The position numbers and the translations under genes were made by a program. Shown one piece after another: positions 26,520 through 41,560 of a stretch of DNA of 64,000 nt (position 1 is the stretch's first letter; each line of letters begins with the position of its first letter). Source of the DNA: Whitmania pigra (taxonomy: Eukaryota; Annelida; Clitellata; Hirudinida; Haemopidae). The notes below the pieces were generated by a model that was not told where the DNA came from, searched no databases, and worked only from the letters and a program-made list of their open reading frames with translations. The stretch spans positions 3,970,001-4,034,000 of the forward strand of contig JAJTWR010000266.1 of assembly GCA_021613335.1 (NCBI GenBank). Direction: 5' to 3'.

Positions 26520-29500
26520 CACTTCTCTTTAACACATTCCTCTCAACCTAAGATATATATTGCATTCCATGTTATTGGTTTGTTGATAAAGTAATCTTGG
26601 TACAATTTGTTATTTTATTTCTTTGTCATATCCAGTACAGTTAGTGCTCGACTTACGACCACGATCAGTTCCGACAGACTGGCCGTAACATGATTTAGTC
26701 ATAAGTCGAGTACGCTGCACAGTAGTTTAAAGTGATGTTATAAAAAGTTTAAGTTAAATTATATCATAAATTTCTTTTATTAATGTTATTAATCATAATT
26801 TTCTATGTTCATTGTGTGCCATTTGTTTCATCTCTACACTATTTTGTTTCTTATTTGTACATCGTCAGGTTTAAGAAAAACACTGCTTTAACTGCATGCA
26901 CAACTGATTTAATACATATTTGCAAGACATACAAAATACAGTATTTTCAATACTATAGGAAACATGTTTTCAATTGCAAAACACATTAAATTGTCATTAA
27001 CATCCAAATATATAAATGTATATGAAACAATTTCAATCCTTGCAAATCGTTCGATGTTGGGGTCCATCGATTCAAAATGTATAAGAAGTTCATTCAGTAA
27101 AAAGTAATGAGTAATACAATCGCAAATATAAACAAGATGAAAAGTGAAAGAACTAAAAATGTTATAACACAATTTAAATTTAAATTCGTAAGCTGTATTG
27201 TGGTCGTAAAGTGGAATGGTCATAGGTCGCATAGGTCGTAAGTAAGTCGAGCACTAGCTGTAGTTCAATCCAATTCATTCAATTAGTTGTCTGCATTCGG
27301 AGCAAAAGCAAAATGATATCCAATTGATTTCATTAATTTGCCATCAAGTAACGTTTTGAGTATGTTTGTTATTAACATTGTTATTATCATTATTATTTTT
27401 ATTATTAGATATCAATATTCATGTACATTACTCGATACTACTTAGTATTTCTCATATTACTGGGACATTGAAATGCAAAATTATTCGTCAATGGTAATAG
27501 GACATCTGTTAGTGGGAGTTTTTTCCCTTATGTCGTTCCTTTTTTTTCCTTTCGGTTCCAACTTGCACTGGTTTTGTGTTTCAATAATAAAAGAAGGGGG
27601 GAAAAAATGTGAAGCACTAAAAAAAGAAATAATTAAATGTTTGATTAAGACTTAAATAAAAATAAACTTCAGAATTGAATTAATTATCTTGACAATTAAA
27701 AGCCACTTTGTTTACAATAATTGCCATTATTGTAACTTTAGGTTTGGGCATTCTGATACTCATTCAAAAAATTATAAACTGGGATGTTATCCCACATTTA
27801 AAGATTTGGTATGTTTGTAATCTGGTATCCAATCTTAAGCAACAACTGCTATCATATATTTTGAAGAATTAGAAGAATTTGTACTTAATTGTTTTTCTGT
27901 TTGGATTTTAAGGACCATTATATTCACTTCAGCATGTTAATTTCAAAAGTTGTGCAATATTTTTTTCCAGATTTTCATGATACAGAAAGTTTATTCTCTT
28001 GATATATTCCTTTTGAACACTATGCTTAATATGTGTGTGCTCATGTGTGTTCTGTACTTAAGATTCAATTAAGTTACAAAAAATGAATTTTTTCCAGATC
28101 TATGTATGAGCCTAGCTTTTCATGTTTAACTATTGATATTGAAAAAACCTTTTCTAAAAACTAAAATTCAACTTCTTTAAAAAACTGCAATTCTCCTAGT
28201 ACTATCCAAGATTTAATTTTGAGTCTTTATTTTTAAATAATCAATGTCTTATTTCTCAACAAAAAATCCAAGTTGCTAAATCACAGACTTCACAAAATGA
28301 ATAAAGTTAAAGCAATTCCATAAATAAATACAAACATGCTTAGAGACTTCAAGCAAGAACATTAGCTGCTGATAATATTATAATATTACTATTACATAAC
28401 TAATATATACTAATTATTACTCGGAGGACTGAATTTTAGTATTAATGTAATTCATAGGCGGTATTCAAATATGAAAATGACATTAATTTACAATAACATT
28501 TTTCATGAAGTTTAAAATTGAAAACTAAGTGTGAGTTTAGACCTACTTAAATTACTTTGACAAATTTCAGTCCTTTGGATTAATTAAGTATTTTATTTAT
28601 TTGACAAATTTCATAAAAATAAATTGTGCATTCAATGTTGTCAACATTCCCACAGTTAACTTTAGAAGCATACACAAAAATTATAGATTTATCATTTAAA
28701 ATTTCTACTCCTTGCCATCAAGAAATTAAACATAATTTATCTGCATACATTTTTATGTAAGGAAAAATAAGTACAAAATAATTATTTACTAGATAAGGAA
28801 TTATTGTAACTATTGTTTTCAAGATTCCCTTGTTAATGGATCTTTGAAGCTAAAACTAATTAAATTTTAATTTATTGCAGTTGAGGTGGGAGCAGCCAAA
28901 ACTTCTTTTTGGTGATACAAGTAGAGAAGTGGTGTAAAGTATTAAAATTTTAATAAGTAAAATAAAACAATAAGATAGTTTCTACACCAGTTATATTCAA
29001 ACCAATAACTAAGATTTTGTTCATTTTAATTTTTAATCTTACTAATTTTCAGTACTTACCAAGAATTAAATGATAGGTAAAGTCACAGTTAATAGTTCCT
29101 ATTAAGAGTGTCTGTCTACATTTAGCTTTTACTTTTATTTTTAATTTGCTGTTAGCATTAAAATCTTGAGGCAACATCATTTTCAATGTTAATTTGCATT
29201 TGTTTACAAACTTCTTTGCAAAGCAAATGTTACCCCGAAAGTGAAAATAAATAAATAAACTTAATCAATACAAAACAAAAAAGAATACATTATGAAGTAA
29301 GATGTTAAGGCTGCAATATATCGAATACCTTATTATGAAAAAGATATATCAAGAAAATCCATCAAAAATATTGAGACTTTTATTATTCCAAAACTATTTA
29401 AAAAAGCAACAATTAATTGCCCATTTCAACAAAACTAATTTTCATTGTATATCATTATATTATGTATTCGTATTATATTTAACATAAATACCAACATACT

Positions 29501-31718
29501 ATACTAATATGCATTAAAAAATATTAACAGCTCACATCAAAAGTTAACACATCATACCCTCATTCCTTTAGCACCATCTGCACCAGCACATCCCTCTTCA
29601 CCTCTAACCCCCTTAACACCGGGGTAACCCTCCGGTCCCACCTGGCCGTACAAACCCTGTCGCCCCATCATGCCTGGAATTCCAGGATCCCCCTGAAAAA
29701 GAATTTAGTGTTTAAAAATTAAGAAGTTGCTTGTGATCAAGCTATGAGTCTGTACTTTAAACACTTAAACAGTTGCAATTTAGGTTAAAATTTACCGGTC
29801 TGCCTTTTTGCCCTTTGCAAATGCATCCTGAGCAATTTCCACACTTTGGGTTGAACCTTATATCCTCAAGGTTACGTGCCTGAAACATTTAATTAGATTA
29901 TAAATAATTTGAAAATAATACAGTAGACTCTTAAGCACAAAGCAGTCCATGGTTCGTCCAAAAAATAAATGTCGCAAAATTTGCAGAGTAATGGATGTAA
30001 AGTTTTTAACAAAACCCCCATTCACAATAATTTATGAAATTACCAAAAACTCATAAAATGCCTCAGGAAAACCACCTTCTCAACATATCCAAGACCAACT
30101 TATATGCCATTTTCTATCTCATCGTTATCCCTCTGGTTCCTAAAATGGGAAAAGCCTGGGTTGACAATGGATGATTTATGGACTGGCTGTTGAAGGTGAA
30201 TTGGCATGCTAGTTGGCTCAGAGGGTTGCCCAGTTAAAGTGGTTTCAGGATTTCATTATGGAAGAGGCATGTTGTTTGAAGCTGATGTGGGACTCAAAGA
30301 TGATACCAAGACGTGTTATGGTAGTAGAATTAGGAAGAAGGATACCAGCAATATTTATCGTGGATGGAGTGATAAGTTATTGAGGTGTATAGGTAAATTA
30401 TAACACTGGTCTGACTGCAATGCCATGTGGGCATCCAAATTAACTAATCCATGTATCGTTTTTTTACTTCCTGTGCACAAACACACCGTGTGAGCATTAA
30501 CATTCTTAGACTACAATTAATCAACTTTGTAAATGAATTGTTGTTCCTGCAATTGAATTTTTGATTCCTAATTTCTTCATCATCACATTAAAAATGACCA
30601 CAACAACAAAAGATAATGAGCAAACCCTACCAGTTCTAAGTAAACATTTTAGCTAAGTTTAAATGATCACAGCAGCAATTAATGTTCCCACTGCTTTCTC
30701 ACTGAGGAAAATAAGACCCTCAGGGCGTGTGCTATAAGTTTTTAGGTACGGGAAAATAAAAATAGCAGGAAAGAATTGAGAATACTCACAACATATTTGA
30801 CTAGTTTTATAAGAATGCAAAGTTCTAAACCAGTTGACATTAAAATACAAAAACAAAAATAAGTTAAGTCAAAATAAAATGTACACAGAGAGGCATATAA
30901 ATTTGGTTTTAAAATTATTTAATTATTGTATGAATAATAAATAATTTAGAATCTTATTGACACATCTGAACAATGAGATAATAACCTCAAACAATTCCTA
31001 GTAAATAAATAATTATTATTATGTATGTACATAAACTACTTAAGTATCGACAAATAAAACAACTATGACAATTTGTATAGGTGAACGTAAAAACTTTAAA
31101 CGTGAATCCGAATATAACATTCGATCAAATTTGCATTCATTTGCAGCAGAAAATGCATTTTAAATCTGTAAATTAATTTTTTATATTAAATTCCCACGAC
31201 TCTCCAAACTTTCGTCTGCAATTAATTAACACCAACTTCCTTCGGTTTCTCTTTGTCAAATAATACTTAATATAGAACAATGTTCGCTAAACTTTTTTAA
31301 AGTGCAACAAAATTTTTAAATTTCAGAAATTATTTCAAATCTTTAGAAAATTATGATCGGACAGGTTGTGGAACGACATTTTTTTATATTCGCAATCTTA
31401 GGTTTAACTTAGACACTTGTAATTATTGATAAAAGTGGCTTGTTTTGCCGCAATGAATTACTACTGCTGATATTTCGTCTAAGATTAATCTTTCAAAATC
31501 CATGTCTAGATTTTTTCTAATGGAGCAAGTAAAAATGCAATCATGCAATTCCCCAATAAGTAATCAACGAAAATTTTATCGTACTGCTTAACAAACTTAC
31601 AAGTGTCATATAATTTAAAGACTTAAGAAATCGAAATTTTTGAACTCACGCTAAGAGGAGATATCCAAAAGGCGAAGATGATGGCAGAAGTAAAGCATAA
31701 TATCAGAAAACGTTCCAT
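13909..31718 (-). CDS. collagen type IV alpha chain
   Basis: Secreted basement-membrane network collagen. Segments 5'-3': 31718-31650, 29879-29796, 29692-29558, 26334-26290, 26166-26104, 25449-25369, 25237-25157, 25089-25027, 24879-24802, 23550-23398, 23208-23146, 22857-22705, 22599-22536, 22273-22151, 21982-21824, 21753-21610, 20948-20868, 20796-20699, 20529-20329, 20201-20033, 19815-19708, 19572-19370, 19282-19024, 18956-18786, 18715-18626, 18266-18105, 17962-17867, 17800-17577, 17480-17237, 17168-16866, 16778-16645, 16445-16319, 16179-16057, 15669-15462, 15334-15222, 15153-14948, 14656-14570, then 14356-14099 plus 13914-13909 (spliced end) or 14356-13973 (read-through). About 1742 or 1782 residues. 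Signal peptide [18 protein letters not shown]; 7S-like [14 protein letters not shown]; a long interrupted Gly-X-Y region; a duplicated C4/NC1 domain ([55 protein letters not shown]). NC1 phrases are mixed alpha1- and alpha2-like, so I give no number. Confidence 0.96.
14948..15153 (-). other. collagen IV NC1 domain, first C4 subdomain (3' half)
   Basis: This exon encodes the second half of NC1 subdomain 1, from [19 protein letters not shown] to [10 protein letters not shown], with the expected cysteines. Exon 15222-15334 supplies the first half ([22 protein letters not shown]). A methionine just before APV (RMAPV) and a lysine in subdomain 2 (ETLK) lie where the sulfilimine cross-link residues Met93 and Lys211 occur in vertebrate NC1. 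The alignment is by eye only. Confidence 0.8.
15811..15997 (-). repeat. tRNA-derived SINE, copy A
   Basis: Reading leftward from about 15997 there is a tRNA-like head: A box TTAGCTGAATGGGTTACG at 15990-15973 and B box GTGTTCGAAACCC at about 15932-15919. The body follows, with GCGCCCTTGGGAAGGAGCGC and two repeats of GCGCTATATAAATG, and it ends near AATTACAA. It lies in the collagen intron between exons 16057 and 15669. It is the only copy here with both pol III boxes. Confidence 0.75.
20284..20315. repeat. 32-bp duplicated segment, copy 1
   Basis: GATTATTAAAACAC followed by a T-run and TATAAAAGT recurs almost identically at 21246-21277. Both copies lie in collagen introns; this one is close to the donor of the exon at 20329. 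Confidence 0.7.
21246..21277. repeat. 32-bp duplicated segment, copy 2
   Basis: Near-identical to 20284-20315, differing mainly in T-run length. It sits just before the 36-bp tandem repeat, which suggests a local duplication within the collagen gene. Confidence 0.7.
21294..21378. repeat. 36-bp tandem repeat, about 2.4 copies
   Basis: A unit starting AATAAGTTGAAT and ending TTGAATATTATT begins at 21294, 21330 and 21366, with only two or three substitutions between units. It lies in a collagen intron. Confidence 0.85.
23551..24801 (-). other. 1.25-kb collagen intron
   Basis: Larger than the flanking introns. It contains the decayed Tigger-like transposase at about 23900-24290. No additional Gly-X-Y exon was seen, and the flanking exons are both phase 0 and in frame. 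Confidence 0.7.
23900..24290 (-). pseudogene. decayed Tigger/pogo-like transposase fragment
   Basis: Read on the - strand, broken frames carry words typical of Tigger/jerky (CENP-B-type) transposases: [12 protein letters not shown] at about 24283-24250, then [16 protein letters not shown] and MFAKKFGT (the PVSGPLLKEKA..FAKKLG region of the helix-turn-helix), and after a large deletion [12 protein letters not shown] (like the C-terminal IxEAWDxVxxET). Frames shift and the DDE catalytic core is missing, so it is inactive. Identification rests on remembered family patterns, not a search. Confidence 0.5.
26400..26518. repeat. (AAT)n microsatellite
   Basis: About 118 bases of nearly pure AAT/ATA repeats with two small interruptions, in a collagen intron about 120 bases before the MITE. 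Confidence 0.95.
26638..27260. mobile_element. non-autonomous pogo/Tigger-type DNA transposon (MITE)
   Basis: Left end CAGTTAGTGCTCGACTTACG and right end (reverse complement) CAGCTAGTGCTCGACTTACT form terminal inverted repeats. TA lies immediately outside both ends (26636-26637 and 27261-27262), the target-site duplication of Tc1/mariner-pogo elements. The internal motif GTCGTAAGT/ACTTACGAC recurs. The interior is AT-rich, and its longest frames show no transposase features, so the element would depend on a transposase supplied elsewhere. It is inserted in a collagen IV intron. Confidence 0.85.
29880..31649 (-). other. intron 1 of the collagen IV gene
   Basis: A 1.8-kb intron separating the signal-peptide exon from the 7S exon. 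It contains a possible transposon end at 29921. Intron 1 is a common place for collagen enhancers, but no specific site can be named. Confidence 0.7.
29921..29950 (+). mobile_element. possible single Tigger-type terminal repeat
   Basis: TA followed by CAGTAGACTCTTAAGCACAA resembles the CAGTAGACTCTC ends of many Tigger/jerky elements. I could not find the matching inverted end, so this may be a truncated or decayed element, or chance. Confidence 0.3.
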
Positions 31719-34700
31719 AATGCCCCTAAATCCAAATGATTTACAATTTGCTCTCTTTCCGGAACGGAGCAAATCACATTAATTCGACTTTTGATTATTT
31801 CGATACTGACCTCTACCTACTCATCCAAAAACTGCATCAGAGAACCGTTAATCCCAATTGTTCTGCATTAAGCCTCTGATGCAAAAAAAGCTCAAAAAGC
31901 CAAAAATGGTTCCTACTGTTTTGCAACAATCTACGGTGCACAATTATTTACAGATCCGTTACAAACCAGAAAGGATTAGAGCTTTGCATGAGCTGGCTGT
32001 TCAAACTTTTATCTTCAACTACAGTATTTCATCGGAGCCCCCAGCACATACGTGCTGCGCTAAACCTTACGATATGGTGATGTTTAACTCCTTTTATTAC
32101 TATATATGCCACATTACTGGTGTCACTAATTTGAATGAATGATAGATTTCGTTTTCTGAAAAAATATCTTAACGTTCAACTTGTGTTTGTGTAATAGGTA
32201 ATTTTACCGCCATCATCACGTGAGTTCAGCCACGCACATGTTTAACTATGTATCATTCACAGTCTCTTGTTGTAGCTCTAGCGCTTTTGAATTCTGGATT
32301 TAAATTGAAACTAAAATTGAAATATTTTGACTTTGTCTTAACATCCACATCATCATGTTTAACATTACCCATCAAATGTTCTAGGGAAAATATGGAGCAA
32401 CAGGCAATACAGTCAGCATCGTTAACAAGCTCATTCAGTATGGTTGGTGAGAACATTCAGACTTAAATATATTATAAGGTCGAACGGGAACAAATGTTTC
32501 TAATGTTCGGATGTCATAAGTATTTGGTCAAGTAGTTTTTAAAAATTAAAGAACCTTGGCACCGAATTTTTGTGGAGCAGGTTTGATAATACATCTAAAA
32601 ATCCTTTCCACGGTGACTCAGAAGGATATCATATTTCAGTCTAGAAAGGAAATTTCCCACATCCCTTGTTGACCGAAAGCCAGGGTTGTTAGCTCTGTGC
32701 ATCGCTACTTTAAACTCAGAAGTTATGCACGCACGTAGGCATGGAACCATCTTCAGCTGAAAAGCACCAGCATCTACATGCTGTAGGCTCTTCCCTCCTA
32801 CGATTAAACTTCCCATGCCTAAGACGTATTATCGCCCTCATGACTAGCTAATGGGAGTTTGCATAAATAAACAATGTGATGGAAGCTTGTTCCAAGATGT
32901 TGCAAGAAAGTTGTGAAGAAAGACACTCAACAAGACAGTTTCTCCTCAGACGACATATACCCGCCCATAAACTACGCCAACTGTTTACAATGCTGTTTTT
33001 CATCTTATTGTGTCATTTTCATCTTAATGAAAAACACATTGTTCTCAAAAGTTCTCATGGAACTCCCACCCGAATATTTAGTCTGCTAAACTCCACTCTC
33101 CCCAGCAGAAGCTGCACGTGCACGAGTTCACATCCACTTGACAAACAATTGGATTGGCACGTCAGACAAATTTTAATCTATGTTTTTAGTTATTTTTCAG
33201 ACCTTTCCATTTAGATGTTACGCGTGCGTAGATAAAACAATGTCTTTGAAGTCATCGTAGCTAATAAGTCAGAGTCTTAGTTAGTAACAGAAGATGCAGA
33301 GGATCTTAAAAATATGTAAAATTTGTTGCTCGAGCACTCGGATATTAGTGTGTAACTTATAAATGGCCGGATAAGAGCGTGACTCATGTCTGCTCTAAAA
33401 AATATTAGTATATTCGGCATGTAATTGTGAGGGTATATCATCGCCGCCTACTAACAAAAAAATAATAAAAATATCTCTGGCATGTAGCACGTTAGCCTCA
33501 AGATGAAGAAATTAAGTTATTTTGAAAATCTTCTCCCAATAACAGACTAATTTTTTAGAACAGGTATTTGATATAACGTACATCATGATTGATAATAAAA
33601 CCATTCCGAGACAACACAACTTTTCCGACGTTTGTGGTTTTGCCAACATTATCACGTCAGGAGGAATTTTGAAGAATTCCACACTCATTCTTTGGATAAC
33701 CCCGCCCATGATGACTATGCCTTAGACCATTGAGCTAGTGATGCAAAGGTCTGCTCTTCAGCCATCTTGTAAAGTCTGATTCTAGCTAAGAACCTTCAGT
33801 TTTCTTCAAATCAAGTTTTACTTCATTTGACTAAAAACGATAAACATCCTGAACTGATATCACAAAAAGCCGCCTTTGAGTTTCGGCACCACCGACATCG
33901 TTAACCAATTTTAATTTAACACTTAACGCGATCAACTTTGGCACCTCTTTACCACGGCTTTTGGACTTAGTGCTCTCTGAGCTTATCAATCATTCTACCT
34001 AGATCAAAACTAAAGAAAAACCCTAGAAACTGCTTTCACCTGGACAATTCCAATTAGAAACATGTCAAATGACAAATTAAACTAAAATTTCAATGATAAA
34101 ATCAAAAAGAGAAAACTCTTCTATACTTTCAAATCTGGGAATGCAGAACTTTCCTAACAAAATGGCAGCAACATCTTCATCATCAAAATGGAGAACATAA
34201 GCTCAATGGAGCTCTCATCTCAACAATGAAATTCAATGCAGCCAAATTTTTCAGCTCTAGCAAATAACACGCCGAGCAACACACAAGCTCGGATCTACAT
34301 TCATGAATGACGAGAATAAGATGTTCACAACTATCAAATAAAATCAAGAAAGAAATGTGGTCGTTTGAATTACAAACTGCCAGACATACCGACAATAAAG
34401 ATTTAATAACCAACCATGCTAAATAGTTCAGGGGCAAAAGACTCATAATTATAATCATCGTCTGATATCATTGCTGTCCTGCATTTCAAATATAAAATTG
34501 TTGGAACGTGAAGCGTTTGCTTAAGTCTCGTGAGAGTCTTAGATGAATCGTGCAAAGTTTAAAACGAAAACACTGCCAATGACTTTTGAAACTACAAATT
34601 GAATTACAGTCGAAAACCTCAAATAGCTTTGGCAAATTAATGTTATAATGCTCACATAAACGATGCACATGTGTAGAAAGTAAAGGCTCGGACAAAGACA

Positions 34701-34775
34701 TAGACAATAGACAGTGATGAGCATTTCTAACTACAAAGCATTTGATTGACATTTCTTCGTTTGCCACATCCAGCT
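31719..34775. other. intergenic region between COL4 and PCYT1
   Basis: About 3 kb containing the collagen promoter (just right of 31718) and the PCYT1 3' UTR (left of 34776). Open frames at 31858-32142, 32248-32466, 32876-33214 (+), 32595-32816 and 34183-34779 (-) give no recognisable protein. A tRNA-like fragment lies at about 33655-33740. No second collagen gene is present head-to-head. Confidence 0.6.
33655..33740 (-). repeat. tRNA-like fragment, possible second SINE family
   Basis: On the - strand TAGCTCAATGGTCTAAGGC (33737-33719) is a good tRNA A-box region. The B-box side (GGGGTTATCC) is poor. It may be the head of a decayed tRNA-derived SINE running left toward about 33590. Confidence 0.4.
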
Positions 34776-39983
<5,208 letters not shown>

Positions 39984-41560
39984 CTTAAACCTTGGTATAT
40001 TATATCATAATTAGAATTTAAAATCAGATTTTCAATTCAATTGATTTCGAAGCATTAATAATAAAATTGTCTCAAAAACAAATTATGCTTTCCAAATAAA
40101 TTCATATACAAATATTTTAAAGTTCTAGAAAAATTATAAAATTGTATATAAGAGAAAGCATAATGTAAGAGCTAAGCTTATATATGCAAGCACAGTGCGC
40201 AAACTACCCAGAACATATTTTAGTAAATATAAATCAAAATAAAGATATGTCAACAAAGACATTTGTCGCCTCAAACTAATGACATTTAACATATTTCACA
40301 AGATGTATAGAAATACTAAATTATATCTAGCTTTTTAACAAAGACCTTATACCGGTGATACAAGCGTTTTAAACGTTTCATCAAATACAAACGACAAACC
40401 TAAGATCTTCTGACTCGACAACAATGACTTAGTAAATCGAAATTTGACAATCGATGCTGAACCAGGAGATATCCAAACGTCATCGGACGCAAGCAAAATG
40501 CAGGCATGAGACCACACGACAACAAAATTTAAGTCTGGTGTTTTGTTTATAATATCTTTGCAGATTTTAGCATCATGTTTTCAAAATTTAGAAGCACTAT
40601 TGTATATAATTATATTCTATTAGTACTACAATAATATGTGAAGTCGAAAATTAGGACGGAAAATTACGAACATTTTTTAATAACATTATATGCTAAATGA
40701 ATCATCAGTATTGTGATATTTTTGATAAAAATCCTAAAAAATTATAATGACCAGAATCAAGCACATCATTTCAGCATTTCAAAGGGGCAAACCCTTGCGC
40801 AGGAGCTTGAAAAAGCTTCTAGTCAAATTTCAGGAAGGAGGAAAACCCTCGCAAAACATGAGGAGATGACCTTTTTTGCGTCTGGTCTAAAGCCCCTGCT
40901 CTCAAATTACGTCCATGAATAGCATCTTGATTTATAACCTATAATCCTCCACTCCCCAACTTCGGGGGGTTTAAGCACTTCCAACCGGAAACCACAAACC
41001 TTGTAAATGAAAGTGTACAGTAAAGAAGTTGGTTTTATGTGGCCTAAAACATCATTAGACGGGGTTCGAGGCCAAGTAAGCAATTTGGAAAACTCCTGGT
41101 TGATACTCATGTTTAAATCGCTAACTTATTTGATACAAGCCTTTTTAATATATCAAAATGTAATTTGATCCCTGCTACTCGGCGCTTAGTTTAATTATTT
41201 TTTAACCTTTATCTTCGATAGTCATTAAACCAATAAATTGATATTCAAAAGTGTTACAATATTTAACAATTAAGCTAGGTGTCGACTACCAGGGATCAAA
41301 CCACACATGTTAGCATTTGTTCTCAAAATCGAATATACACATAAAATAGAAATAAAAATTAGTGTATGTACACTGTATGTGATTTTTGATAGATATTTTT
41401 TGGTAAATTTAAAACACATACTTAAATAAATTGAAAACATATCTAAATTGTGAAAGTTTAAATTAAATATATAAATTTTAATTTTGTCTCTTTTTAGTTT
41501 TACCTCAATTTTAGTTGCCATTCCTTAGCGGCAAATTTCTTCAAAAATAATTGTTTTGCC
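39984..41560. other. divergent promoter region PCYT1/POLA1
   Basis: About 1.6 kb separating the two start codons, which point away from each other. It includes an open frame at 40713-40922 (+) with no recognisable product, and tRNA T-arm-like words (for example TTTGATCCCTG near 41164 and, inverted, near 41290). No core promoter element can be assigned with confidence. Confidence 0.5.

Larger units (their letters stand above)
26335..29557 (-). other. 3.2-kb collagen intron rich in repeats
   Basis: The largest collagen intron, between the exons ending at 29558 and starting at 26334. It holds the AAT microsatellite (26400-26518) and the pogo-type MITE (26638-27260). The rest (27300-29550) is AT-rich, and I saw no other feature. 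Confidence 0.75.

Noticed and set aside
26909..27232. 107-codon - strand frame inside the MITE
   Set aside because: AT-rich composition, no DDE or HTH features; it is fortuitous within a non-autonomous element.
30206..30403. 65-codon + strand frame in collagen intron 1 near a transposon-like end
   Set aside because: No similarity to a transposase could be recognised and there is no start or splice context.
32595..33214. Open frames between COL4 and PCYT1 as a small gene
   Set aside because: Both strands are open over short stretches, composition is non-coding, and no domain or consistent splice sites were found.
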